Below are positions 14,344 through 21,931 of a stretch of 23,092 nt of DNA, in pieces; position 1 is the stretch's first letter, and every line of letters starts with the position of its first letter. The notes beneath the pieces are model-generated. The model did no database searches and was not told the origin of the DNA. It saw nothing but the letters and a program-made list of their open reading frames with translations. Origin of the DNA: CAZYTO01 sp964650405. GTDB lineage: Bacteria; Acidobacteriota; Thermoanaerobaculia; Gp7-AA8. The translations under genes and the position numbers were made by a program. The stretch lies in the NCBI GenBank assembly GCA_964650405.1, contig CAZYTO010000056.1, positions 1 through 23,092 of the forward strand, read 5' to 3'.

Positions 14344-16083
14344 TCATACCTCCACCATTGCCGTCAATTCGGCGAGCGTCACCGGCGGCGTATCCCGCCT
14401 CCTGACGACGAGAGAGTCGTCCGCGACCGTTTCGTCCGTCACGTAGTTTGCGATCACCGCCCCGATGCTCAGGCCGCGCTGCTTCAGTTCGCCGATGAGG
14501 CGATGCGTCTCTGCCATGACGACAGGCTCCGGGCGCGTGACGACAAGAACTGTACAGCGGTCGGAATGCATCGCTTCGTCGAGCGCGGTGAGCGCCTTAG
14601 AGGCGCGAAGGAGCTCCTCGCCGAGCATGCCGGGGTGAACGAGCTCCTTGTAGTGCAGGAGGGTGCGCATGAGCTCGTGAACCCACTCGCCGGCCGTACG
14701 CGGAAGGTCGATGAGCCGCAGGAAGTGGCCGGTGGGCGCCGTGTCCACGATGACCGTCTGGCCGCCCTGCACGAGATCGGCGAGGCGGTTGACGGCGAAC
14801 AGCTCGTCCGCTCCCGGCGGCGCGATTTCTACCAGCTTCTGCATGGCCTCGATGTCGTAGGCGACGCTCATGCCGCGCGGCGCCAGCGCGTTCACGGCCC
14901 GCTCCACTTCGGCACCCATCCTGTCGCGGAACGCCTGCCATTCCCCCTTCGTGTCGATGACCTCGACAGTCAAGTTGGGCGGCGGCGTTTCCCGCGCGAA
15001 GACATCACGTACGGAGTGCGCGGGATCGACGGAGATGAGCGTGACCTTCCGCGCTTGCGCAAGGCGGAGGGCGGTGGCGGCGGAGAGGGTCGTCTTGCCG
15101 ACACCTCCCTTGCCGGCGAAGAACGTGAGGGGAGCCGGGGCCAGGCGGATGGGGGACGGGGCATTGCCGCGGCTGGAAGCCGCCGGGCCAGCCGGCTGGA
15201 AGCCGGCGCTCCCGAGTCTGCCGGTGCTCCAGCGTTCGATGGACTCCGGCGTGTCGAGCGGGCGCGGAGACTCCGGCGCCCGAACCACCGGAACACTGAT
15301 GTCGACGTCGCGCCTGGCGCGGTTCAGCACGGCGACGGGGACCTCGATGCCGCCGGCGCGGACCTCGGCGATGAGGCGCCTGGTCTGTTCGATCACCCAT
15401 GGCTCGTCGAGGAAGACCGGGACGAATGCGGCCGCCGGCGACGTGAGCAGCGCGCGCCGGCGCGCGGCATCATCGGCGAACCGCTCGATGAACTCGTCCA
15501 TGGCGTCCCGGACGTCGCGGCGCGTGAACTGGCGCACCATCCCGCGGTGCTTTTCCTGCATGGCATCGAGTGCGGCGGCGATCTCCCGGAAGTGTTCGGA
15601 GGAGCCGAGCATGCGCAGGGTGTGGCCCGTCGGCGCCGTGTCGACGACGATGGCGGCCTCGGGATCCGACTCGGCCAGCTCGCCGATGTGCAGCCAGGCC
15701 ATCAGCTCATCCACGCCCGGCAGCGAGAGCTCGAAGAAGCGCCGAAGCTCGTCCTTCTCCAGATACGTACCGCGGTCGCCCAGCTTGAGGAAGCTGGCCA
15801 GGTTGCGCTCGAGAAAGCGCGCGTAGAGCTGCTCCGCGTTCAAGGCCTCGAGGACCAGGTTGCCGGACGGAGCGCGGCCCTTGAAGATGTCGCCGAGGTT
15901 GGAGGCGGGATCCGTGGTGAAGAGAATCGTCCGCTGGGCGTGTGCGCGGTGGAGGGCCAGGGCGCAGGCCACGGTCGTCTTGCCGGCGCCCCCCTTTCCG
16001 CCGATGAGCACGAGCCGGCGGCCGTTGAGGTTCGCTGAAAGCTGGTGGATGAACGACGGCGCCGCCGCCGCTTCATCGCTCAT
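14344..16083 (-). CDS. Tandem ArsA/Get3-type ATPase embedded in the gas vesicle cluster
   Basis: The 579-residue product has two fused ArsA-type halves. The first has P-loop GKGGAGKT (residues 29-36), TDPASNLGDIF and VDTAPTGHTLRML. The second has GKGGVGKT (324-331), VDPAHSVRDVF and VDTAPTGHFLRLI. This is the double-domain layout of ArsA, a cytosolic ATPase that powers arsenite efflux; its relative Get3 shields and delivers hydrophobic tail-anchored proteins. I see only two cysteines (about residues 40 and 514), so the arsenite-binding cysteine triad and the Get3 C-x-x-C are absent, and no arsR, arsB or arsD is nearby. Position between gvpG and gvpL suggests a chaperone-like role on vesicle proteins, which is inference. 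A GAAGGG ribosome site precedes the ATG. The interdomain linker (about 290-310) is encoded by palindromic repeat DNA. Confidence 0.9.
   Translation of the reverse strand: MSDEAAAAPSFIHQLSANLNGRRLVLIGGKGGAGKTTVACALALHRAHAQRTILFTTDPASNLGDIFKGRAPSGNLVLEALNAEQLYARFLERNLASFLKLGDRGTYLEKDELRRFFELSLPGVDELMAWLHIGELAESDPEAAIVVDTAPTGHTLRMLGSSEHFREIAAALDAMQEKHRGMVRQFTRRDVRDAMDEFIERFADDAARRRALLTSPAAAFVPVFLDEPWVIEQTRRLIAEVRAGGIEVPVAVLNRARRDVDISVPVVRAPESPRPLDTPESIERWSTGRLGSAGFQPAGPAASSRGNAPSPIRLAPAPLTFFAGKGGVGKTTLSAATALRLAQARKVTLISVDPAHSVRDVFARETPPPNLTVEVIDTKGEWQAFRDRMGAEVERAVNALAPRGMSVAYDIEAMQKLVEIAPPGADELFAVNRLADLVQGGQTVIVDTAPTGHFLRLIDLPRTAGEWVHELMRTLLHYKELVHPGMLGEELLRASKALTALDEAMHSDRCTVLVVTRPEPVVMAETHRLIGELKQRGLSIGAVIANYVTDETVADDSLVVRRRDTPPVTLAELTAMVEV
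15166..15207. repeat. Two adjacent GGCTGGAAGCC palindromes inside the ATPase linker
   Basis: Bases 15169-15183 (GCGGCTGGAAGCCGC) and 15191-15207 (GCCGGCTGGAAGCCGGC) are each self-complementary around a GGA centre. They encode the linker segment SAGFQPAGPAAS between the two ATPase halves. The same type of hairpin is a common dispersed intergenic repeat in several GC-rich phyla, so this may be an in-frame insertion tolerated in a flexible linker. Confidence 0.7.
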
Positions 16084-16107
16084 CGATCGCCCTTCGATCG
16101 CCCCTGG

Positions 16108-16425
16108 TCATTCTCCGTAGCCGGTGTAGATGCCGATCCCGCCCTCGTCCTCGTCGCGCTCGGCCGCCACCTGCCGCGCGATCTCTTCGCGCCGGGCACG
16201 GATCTCCCGCAGCGCCGCGAACACCTGCGCCTCCTGCCGGCCGTACTCCTCCTCGCTGAGATCGCCGACCTCCAGCATCATCTGCAGCTCGATGAGCCGT
16301 TCCTTCCACGGCTGGTCGTTCAGCAGCTCCTCGTCGGCCATCGTCTGGATCTGCTTCATGATCCAGTTGAAGCCCGCCACCGGCAGCTTGAGCGGCAGCA
16401 GGAGGATGTCGTCGAGTAGGAACAT
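16108..16425 (-). CDS. gvpG: Gas vesicle protein GvpG
   Basis: GvpG is a small helical accessory protein essential for gas vesicle formation in tested systems. The 105-residue product has the family pattern: an N-terminal hydrophobic stretch MFLLDDILLLPLKLPVAGFNWI, then MADEELLNDQPWKERLIELQMMLEVGDLSEEEYGRQEAQV and a charged helix, AALREIRARREEIARQVAAE. The segment LIELQMMLEVGDLSEEEY closely matches the LIQLQMMFELGEIPEEAF segment I recall from Bacillus GvpG. The tail DEDEGGIGIYTGYGE is variable in the family. It lies between gvpF (85 bases upstream, with a hairpin repeat in the gap) and the ArsA-type ATPase (24 bases downstream). The start ATG at 16425 gives the canonical N-terminus. Confidence 0.92.
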   Translation of the reverse strand: MFLLDDILLLPLKLPVAGFNWIMKQIQTMADEELLNDQPWKERLIELQMMLEVGDLSEEEYGRQEAQVFAALREIRARREEIARQVAAERDEDEGGIGIYTGYGE

Positions 16426-16428
16426 TCT

Positions 16429-16504
16429 GAAGTCAGAGGGCAGAAGGCAGAAGGCAGAAGAAGAAGCCGAGTCTCCCTTCTGCCTTCTGACTTCTGCCTT
16501 CTGA
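16429..16504. repeat. GGCAGAA heptad hairpin between gvpF and gvpG
   Basis: The left arm (16429-16466) contains GGCAGAA repeated three times plus variants. The right arm (16475-16504) contains TTCTGCC and TTCTGAC heptads in reverse order. The loop is about 10 bases, so the RNA would form a long hairpin in the gvpF-gvpG gap. It could set relative expression by attenuation or mRNA processing; there is no T-run for a standard terminator. Confidence 0.9.
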
Positions 16505-16509
16505 GCCTC

Positions 16510-17304
16510 TCACCTCTCCGCCCTCTCCAGCTTCAGGCGGATGTTGACGAAGTTGTACGGCGGCCAGGGGCCGGTGTAGAGGAACGAGAGCTTGTTCTCG
16601 TACTTCTTGGCGATCTCGGAGATCTGGTCGTCGAAGGTCTTGGTCTTCTCGCGCTCCACGAGGAACGCGGCGTTCATGATCATCTTGTCGCCGATGGGCT
16701 TGTTCGAGCGCGAGGCGATGGCGGCGTCGCGCAGCGCTTCGTAGATCTCGCTCACGTACGCGTCGGCCTTGGTCTGGAGGGCCGACTCCACGACGCGCCC
16801 GAGCTGCATGCGCGAGAAATACGTCGACGTCGACGTGTTCGACTGGATCTCTTCCTTCAGCCGGCGGATCTCTTCGCTGTCGGCTTCAATCTCCCGGACC
16901 ACCGAGTCCTTGTCCCAGTTCACCTTAAGACCGAACTCGATCTTCCCGTCCATCTTCTGCAGCACGTCGGAGAGCGCGTCGTAGGTCCCCTTGAGGAATT
17001 CCTTGATGTCGTTCTCCGTGCGGAAGACGGTGCCGAAGCTCATGGGAAGGACGGTGAAGTCCTTCATCACCACTTCGTTCACGTGCTCGTGCGCGAGGGC
17101 GTTCTCGCGGGTGGGGTCGAAGACGATGAGCGGGCAGTTGGAGACGACGGCGGCGAACTCCTTGTACGGCACGGTGTAGACCCGGTCACCGCGGCCGCCG
17201 ATTCCGACCGTACCGAAGTCACGCGGCGTGTCGGTCTTGATGATGCAGTAGACGTACTTGCCTTGCTCTGTCTCCGGTTGCGGAGACTGCGCTTGTTCTT
17301 CCAT
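16510..17304 (-). CDS. gvpF: Gas vesicle protein GvpF (GvpF/GvpL family)
   Basis: The first gene of the cluster encodes a 264-residue GvpF-type protein. Features are the opening strand GKYVYCIIKTD, then AAVVSNCPLIVFDPTRENALAHEHV and FTVLPMSFGTVFRTENDIK. A central DGKIEFGLKVNWDK is followed by a helical region, and the end is YTGPWPPYNFVNIRLKLE. The close of the protein and PMSFGTVF match Bacillus GvpF (PISFGNVF, SGPWPAYNFVNIRLKVE) better than GvpL. GvpF binds GvpA and has been placed at the gas-facing or nucleating surface. The ATG at 17304 is preferred over the 17-codon longer frame because it follows a GGGGAG ribosome site and leaves a divergent promoter to mutY. gvpG follows after a repeat hairpin. 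Confidence 0.93.
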   Translation of the reverse strand: MEEQAQSPQPETEQGKYVYCIIKTDTPRDFGTVGIGGRGDRVYTVPYKEFAAVVSNCPLIVFDPTRENALAHEHVNEVVMKDFTVLPMSFGTVFRTENDIKEFLKGTYDALSDVLQKMDGKIEFGLKVNWDKDSVVREIEADSEEIRRLKEEIQSNTSTSTYFSRMQLGRVVESALQTKADAYVSEIYEALRDAAIASRSNKPIGDKMIMNAAFLVEREKTKTFDDQISEIAKKYENKLSFLYTGPWPPYNFVNIRLKLERAER

Positions 17305-17330
17305 GGTCGGCGAGGCTCCCCGTTGCCGAA

Positions 17331-17345
17331 GGATACAATACAAGC
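17331..17345. promoter_or_regulatory. Candidate shared -10 region for divergent mutY (+) and gvp cluster (-)
   Basis: The two start codons are only 44 bases apart. In GGATACAATACAAGC, TACAAT (17334-17339) reads as a -10 hexamer toward mutY, whose TTG start is 9 bases away. The opposite strand reads TATTGT (17335-17340), a -10-like hexamer toward gvpF. The overlap suggests a symmetric bidirectional promoter. It would make mutY leaderless and give gvpF a 5' leader of about 20-25 bases with the GGGGAG site. No strong -35 is visible in either direction. Confidence 0.4.
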
Positions 17346-17348
17346 TCG

Positions 17349-18353
17349 TTGCCAACTCCTGACCTCGCCACCGCCGTCGAGCGCTGGTTCCGGCGCCACC
17401 AACGTCCCCTCCCCTGGCGCCGAACGTACGATCCGTACCGGATCTGGGTCTCCGAGGTCATGGCTCAGCAGACAAGGATGGACGTGGTCGTGCCGTACTT
17501 CGAGCGCTTCACGGACCGCTTCCCGACCGTCGAAACCCTCGCCGCAGCCTCCGACGACGAGGTCGCCGCCGCCTGGTCGGGCCTCGGCTACTACCGCCGC
17601 GCGCGCATGTTGCGCCAGGGAGCGATCGATGTCTGCCGGCGCTTGGACGGCCGGTTGCCGGACGACGTCGAGGCGCTGCGGACCATCCCCGGTATCGGAC
17701 CGTACACGGCCGGAGCGATCGCCTCGATCGCCTTCGACCGGCGCGCTGCGATCGTCGACGGCAACGTCGCCCGCGTCGTCTCGCGACTCTTCGCCATCGA
17801 CGCGCCCCTCGGCACGCCGGCCCTGCAGCGCGAGGCCTGGAAACGGGCGGAGGAACTGGTGGCCGCGGCCCGCTCGCCGCGGATGCTGAATCAGGGCCTG
17901 ATGGAGCTCGGGGCGATGGTCTGCACCCCTCGCAATCCATCGTGCCTGGTCTGCCCCCTCGCTTCGCATTGCCGGACGCGCTCGGACGAATTGCCGCGGC
18001 CGAAGACGCAGGTCGCGACCCGGGAGCTCCACATCCCGCTCTATCTCGTCCTCGACCGCCGCGGCCGGATCCTCATGCGGCGCGAGACCGGGAAGCTGAT
18101 GACGGCAATGTTCCACCTCCCCCACGGCAATGCCGCGCTCCTCGACGCCACTCCACTGGCCGTGAGGGACGCCCATGCCGTCGGGACGTTCCGCCACACC
18201 GTGACGAACCGCCGCATTACGTTTGAGCTGTTCCGCGCGCGGGCCCGGCGGACGGGAGCCTACGAATGGATCGATCCCGCCGCGCTCGCCGGCATCCCGC
18301 ACCCCAGCTACGTGCGCAAGGCGCTGGAACTCGCGCGAAAGGTTGCGGGGTGA
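17349..18353 (+). CDS. mutY: A/G-specific adenine glycosylase MutY
   Basis: MutY removes adenine mispaired with 8-oxoguanine or guanine and so prevents G:C to T:A mutations. The 334-residue product has the catalytic Glu36 in WVSEVMAQQT, a helix-hairpin-helix TIPGIGPYTAGAIAS (about 112-126), catalytic Asp137 in VDGNVARV and the iron-sulfur cluster ligands C192, C199, C202 and C208 (C-x6-C-x2-C-x5-C). A C-terminal NUDIX-like domain from about 225 recognises 8-oxoG and includes TFRHTVTNRRITFELF. The start is a TTG at 17349; no ATG or GTG is well placed nearby, and the N-terminus then fits the family (VERWFRRHQRPLPWR). It is divergent from gvpF, which is probably coincidence of location rather than function. 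Confidence 0.96.
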   Translation: MPTPDLATAVERWFRRHQRPLPWRRTYDPYRIWVSEVMAQQTRMDVVVPYFERFTDRFPTVETLAAASDDEVAAAWSGLGYYRRARMLRQGAIDVCRRLDGRLPDDVEALRTIPGIGPYTAGAIASIAFDRRAAIVDGNVARVVSRLFAIDAPLGTPALQREAWKRAEELVAAARSPRMLNQGLMELGAMVCTPRNPSCLVCPLASHCRTRSDELPRPKTQVATRELHIPLYLVLDRRGRILMRRETGKLMTAMFHLPHGNAALLDATPLAVRDAHAVGTFRHTVTNRRITFELFRARARRTGAYEWIDPAALAGIPHPSYVRKALELARKVAG

Positions 18354-18393
18354 CGGGGTTGCGAGGTTGCGGTGGTTGGGTAACCCCGCAACC
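18341..18393. repeat. GGGTTGC heptad-type inverted repeat after mutY
   Basis: GGTTGCGGGGT at 18341-18351 is exactly complementary to ACCCCGCAACC at 18383-18393. Between them lie further GGTTGC-type copies (18358-18372). The left part overlaps the last codons and the stop of mutY. It can form a hairpin in the mutY transcript and follows the same design as the other heptad elements, with a different unit. The rest of the gap to 18440 shows nothing recognisable. Confidence 0.75.
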
Positions 18394-18440
18394 GCTTTGT
18401 CACACGGCATCGGGATTGCGATTCCCCAGTCGCCAGTTGC

Positions 18441-19037
18441 ATGAATGACATGAGTAAGAACCGTCAGTACCTGAGCCATTTCGCGGCCCTGGCACTTTTC
18501 GCCATCGCTCCCTGCGTTTACGCCGAGGGGCGCACGTACACGATCTCCGCGGGCGCACCGAACTCGGTCGTCTTCAACGTCGAGGACAGCGTCGATCCGT
18601 TCGACGGCAAGACCGCGAACGCCACCGGGACGATCGTGGCCGATCCCGCCGATCCGACCCGCTCGCAGGTCGAGGTCTCGATCGACCTCGCCTCCCTCGA
18701 CACCGGCGTGGCGCTGCGCAATCAGCACATGCGCGAGAAGTACCTCCAGACGGCGAAGTTCCCGGCCGTGACGTTCAAGTCCCTCGGCGTCACCGGGCCG
18801 GCATTCATCGCCCCGAGCCAGCCGGCCGACATCAGCATCCTCGGCGACTTCACGCTGCACGGCGTCACGAAGCGCATGACCATTCCGGTGAAGGTCACGC
18901 TCCTGGCGGACGGCCGCATCCACGCCATCTCCCACTTCAACGTCCGGCTCCCCGACTTCGGCATCGTCGTGCCCCACAACGTCTTCGTGACGGTGGACGA
19001 CTCGGTCGGGATCCGCCTCGATCTCTTCGCGAAGTAG
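18441..19037 (+). CDS. YceI family periplasmic lipid-binding-like protein
   Basis: YceI proteins are secreted, fold as a lipocalin-like beta barrel and bind isoprenoid or other amphiphilic molecules; some are induced by stress or high pH. The 198-residue product has a signal peptide (MSKNRQYLSHFAALALFAIAPCVYA) with likely cleavage after VYA. The family pattern follows: FNVEDSVDPFDGKTANATGTIVAD, SIDLASLDTGVALRNQHMR, KYLQTAKFPAVTFKS, GDFTLHGVTKRMTIPVKVT and the end DDSVGIRLDLFAK. Two ATG codons 9 bases apart are possible starts (18441 or 18450); signal peptide logic does not decide between them. It stands alone between mutY and the propeller gene and is flanked by hairpin repeats on both sides. 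The ligand is unknown. Confidence 0.92.
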   Translation: MNDMSKNRQYLSHFAALALFAIAPCVYAEGRTYTISAGAPNSVVFNVEDSVDPFDGKTANATGTIVADPADPTRSQVEVSIDLASLDTGVALRNQHMREKYLQTAKFPAVTFKSLGVTGPAFIAPSQPADISILGDFTLHGVTKRMTIPVKVTLLADGRIHAISHFNVRLPDFGIVVPHNVFVTVDDSVGIRLDLFAK

Positions 19038-19045
19038 GGCACCCT

Positions 19046-19144
19046 CAGTGCCGAGTGCAGAGTGCCGAGTGCCGAGCGCTTTCGCGAGTGCGGAGGACTC
19101 GGCACTGTGTACTCGGCACTTGGCACTCGGCACTCGGCACTGAG
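19046..19144. repeat. Inverted GCCGAGT heptad array upstream of the propeller gene
   Basis: The left arm (19046-19079) has four GCCGAGT-type heptads. The right arm (19096-19144) has about six ACTCGGC-type heptads in reverse orientation, with a loop of about 16 bases including CTTTCGCGAGTGCGGAGG. It begins 9 bases after the YceI stop and ends 6 bases before the TACAAT hexamer of the next gene. It may therefore terminate the first gene and occupy the promoter region of the second. Confidence 0.88.
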
Positions 19145-19150
19145 TCTGGT

Positions 19151-19156
19151 TACAAT
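19151..19156 (+). promoter_or_regulatory. Candidate -10 element for a leaderless propeller-protein transcript
   Basis: TACAAT is separated from the ATG at 19163 by six C residues, leaving no room for a Shine-Dalgarno sequence. Spacing fits transcription starting at the A of the start codon. This is the clearest leaderless case in the window together with the crotonase gene. Confidence 0.5.
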
Positions 19157-19162
19157 CCCCCC

Positions 19163-21907
19163 ATGCGTGGGCGTGTGGCGGTTCTCTCTCTCCTGGCGGT
19201 TCTTCTCGCGAAAGCGGCCCTTCCCCAATGTTCGTACTCTCCCGTCGCCTCGGCGCCGTTCCGGTCGACGGCGTATGACGTCGCCGTCGACGGCAACGAC
19301 CTGTGGCTGGCCACGGGCTACGGCGTCGCCTTGTACGACCGCTCGGTCGATCCGCCGAAGCTCACCGCCCTCGTGGGGGTGCCGCAGACGACGAAACTCG
19401 TCCGGGCGTCGAACGGCACGGCTTACGCCGGGAGCGGCGACTCCATCGCCGTCATACGCAAGGCCGGCGGACGACTGCAGATCGCCTCGACGTTCCAGGC
19501 CGCGGGAACGGTCAACGACATTCTGCTCACGCCCAACTTCCTGTACGTCGCCACGAAAAACGGCCTGGCGCAGTACGACCTGCTCGATCCACTGCATCCG
19601 TTGAAGACGGCCGTGAATCTCGCAACGTCGAGTGCCAACGTGACGTCGCTGGCCCTGTCGGGCTCGATCCTCTTCGCGGCCGACGGCGATTCGACGGTCG
19701 AGAACTTCGACCTGCTCACGCCGCAACTGCCGCAGACGCGGACGCCCATCAGCTCGCTGGCCCACGTAGCCAGCGTGCACGTGATCAACAACCGCCTCTA
19801 CGTGAGCGACGGGCTGCAGACTCAGATCTTCGTTCAGATCAGCGGCACCCCGGCCGCGGCGGCCAGCATCAACGTCGCCACCACCAGCGCCGCGCCGCTG
19901 ACCGGCGATGCCCTCTTCGCGGCCGGCAACGACCGGCGCGTTCGGGCTTTCGACCTCTCCGTGGCCGGCTCGCCGGTCGAGCTCTATCACAACGAAACGC
20001 CCGTCTCCTCGGGAAACGTCAACCGGGTGAACGCCATGACGGCCGCCACGGGCCGCCTCTACGTCGCCGCGGGCGACGGCGGGCTGGTGACCTACGACAC
20101 GAGCGGTTTCACCACGCCGTTCGCTCTCCGCTCCTATGCCACCACGGCCACGCCGTCCTCCATCGTCTCCCTCGGCGATCACATCTACACCACGCCCTCG
20201 ACGGGAGGCATCCTCGAATATGCTCAGGCCGCGACCGGCGCGCTGACGCAGGCGCGGACGTGGGACGCCACGCAGACCGACGTCGTGCGCGACGGCGGAA
20301 ACGGCTTCCTGCTTTCGACGAGCGGCAAGACGGCGACGCTCTGGACCCTGCAGTCGACCATTCCCGTTGTGGTCAGCACGGCGACGTTCTCCGCGAACGT
20401 GATCGCCGCCGCGCTCGAAGGGCTGACCGCCATCTTCGTCCTCGATAACGGCTCCGTGGCAACAGCGGACATGAGCAACGCCACGGCCACGCCGCAGACG
20501 GCCGTCATCGCCGGCGCCACGAAGATCAGCGGCATGGCCGGCTCCGGAGCCGCCGTCTCCTTCGTACAGCAGAACAGCGACGGAACGACGACCCTCTACT
20601 TCTTCGCCAATACCGCGTCCCTGAGCACGCCCAGCGCTTCCGTGAAGATCGACGGAGCTCCCGTCGGCAGCATCGCCCTGAACGGCACGACGGCGGCGAT
20701 CTTCACGTTCAAGGGCATCAACCTCGTCGATTTCAGCAGCGGCGGCGTGCGGACGCTGGCCAAGTCGAACGCCGCGGCGCCGTTGCAGATGGCCTTCGCC
20801 GGCTCGACGCTCACGGAGCTGACCCAGACGGAGCTGATCGTCTGGAGCACGGACGGCAGCGGCGCCATCACCGCGCGCTACACGCTGCCGGCGGACAGCG
20901 GGGACCTCAGCATCGCCGGCGGCTCGACGCTGGCCGACATCACCACCAGCAGCGGCGTGAGCTCCATCGCGCTCACCAGCAGCTCGAGGCTTCCCGTGGC
21001 CACCGCCCCTCCCACCGGCAACGACTTCTTCAAGCGCGTCATCGCCGCAGGCAACCGCGTCTACCTCTTCGGCAATTCGGTCGAGATCCTCACGAACGGC
21101 CTCGGCTTCGTGGCCAAGGCCGGCGGCGGCATCATCGACGCGGCGGCGAGCAGCAAGGGGCTGTATACGTTGAGCGGCGCTCCGGTCGTGACGGCATGGT
21201 CGCCCGACGGCGTACTCCTGAAGTCGTCCACGGTCTCCACGGCGCCCGATGCCCAGTCCCAGGCCATCTTCACGGCCGGCAATGCCGTCTGGGTCTGGCT
21301 TACGCGCGGCTGCGTCACCACGGGCTGCGAACAGGTGACGCTCGTTCTCGATCCCGTGACCCTTGCCCAAACGGATCAGATCACTGGCGGCATCACTGAC
21401 GTGGCCACGGTCGGTACGCGGGCCTACGCCATCGCCGGAGGCAACGAGATTCGCGTCTATGACATCAGCAACCCCGCGCACCCCGTCCAGACCGCCTCCC
21501 AGAAGCCGGCGCTGACGAACGGACTGTCACTCCTTTCCATCGACGGGGATGCAAACAACGTCTACGTGCTTGTGGACCGCCTTACTACATACACGGCTTC
21601 GTCGCTCTCGGCGATCGGCACACAGCTCGACTCCTTCGGCGGGGTCGTGGGCGAGAACGCCTACGCCGACGGGCGCCTCCGCGGCACCGCCCCGTGCATG
21701 GCAATCACAGGGCGGAACGCGAACACGGTCTATTCGGCCGCCAATCCGACCGCCTGGACGAGCGCCCTGTCCTTCACGCCACCCTCGTTCGTCCGCGGCG
21801 CCGCCTCCGTTCCCGGGACGTTCTACCTGCTGACCGACCACTCGCTCGAAGTGCTCTCGACCGCGCCGTTGCCGAAACCGGCAAAGCCGCACGCGGCAGG
21901 GCACTGA
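19163..21907 (+). CDS. Large secreted beta-propeller protein (LVIVD-type repeats)
   Basis: The 914-residue product starts with a signal peptide (MRGRVAVLSLLAVLLAKAALPQ) and then consists of repeated short blades. Typical blade phrases are LWLATGYGVALYDRS, LYVATKNGLAQYDLLDPLHPLKTA, LYVAAGDGGLVTYDTSG, and near the end EIRVYDISNPAHPVQTAS. The last is the LVIVD pattern 'xxVYDISNPxxPxxxxx'. Many Ala, Ser, Thr and Gly residues and few cysteines (about five) fit an extracellular or periplasmic protein. No catalytic motif, anchor or sorting signal was recognised; the C-terminus is PKPAKPHAAGH. It probably mediates binding at the cell surface, but the target is unknown. The frame is open further upstream, but those codons lie in the GCCGAGT hairpin, so the ATG at 19163 is used. 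Confidence 0.8.
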   Translation: MRGRVAVLSLLAVLLAKAALPQCSYSPVASAPFRSTAYDVAVDGNDLWLATGYGVALYDRSVDPPKLTALVGVPQTTKLVRASNGTAYAGSGDSIAVIRKAGGRLQIASTFQAAGTVNDILLTPNFLYVATKNGLAQYDLLDPLHPLKTAVNLATSSANVTSLALSGSILFAADGDSTVENFDLLTPQLPQTRTPISSLAHVASVHVINNRLYVSDGLQTQIFVQISGTPAAAASINVATTSAAPLTGDALFAAGNDRRVRAFDLSVAGSPVELYHNETPVSSGNVNRVNAMTAATGRLYVAAGDGGLVTYDTSGFTTPFALRSYATTATPSSIVSLGDHIYTTPSTGGILEYAQAATGALTQARTWDATQTDVVRDGGNGFLLSTSGKTATLWTLQSTIPVVVSTATFSANVIAAALEGLTAIFVLDNGSVATADMSNATATPQTAVIAGATKISGMAGSGAAVSFVQQNSDGTTTLYFFANTASLSTPSASVKIDGAPVGSIALNGTTAAIFTFKGINLVDFSSGGVRTLAKSNAAAPLQMAFAGSTLTELTQTELIVWSTDGSGAITARYTLPADSGDLSIAGGSTLADITTSSGVSSIALTSSSRLPVATAPPTGNDFFKRVIAAGNRVYLFGNSVEILTNGLGFVAKAGGGIIDAAASSKGLYTLSGAPVVTAWSPDGVLLKSSTVSTAPDAQSQAIFTAGNAVWVWLTRGCVTTGCEQVTLVLDPVTLAQTDQITGGITDVATVGTRAYAIAGGNEIRVYDISNPAHPVQTASQKPALTNGLSLLSIDGDANNVYVLVDRLTTYTASSLSAIGTQLDSFGGVVGENAYADGRLRGTAPCMAITGRNANTVYSAANPTAWTSALSFTPPSFVRGAASVPGTFYLLTDHSLEVLSTAPLPKPAKPHAAGH

Positions 21908-21931
21908 CCGCGGCAAAGGCCTCGGGTTTCG

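Noticed and set aside
14098..16038. Long open frame on the plus strand (646 codons) opposite the ATPase and gvpL
   Set aside because: The opposite strand has intact P-loops and gvp signatures. The plus-strand product is low-complexity and shows no family features.
14344..16083. Arsenical resistance operon ATPase (arsA)
   Set aside because: No arsB, arsR or arsD is nearby, the arsenite-binding cysteines are missing, and the flanking genes are all gas vesicle genes.
18722..21481. Very long open frame on the minus strand (919 codons) opposite the YceI and propeller genes
   Set aside because: It is Arg/Gly/Asp-rich with no known motif and lies opposite genes that have signal peptides and recognised domains. 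Such antisense frames are expected in GC-rich DNA.
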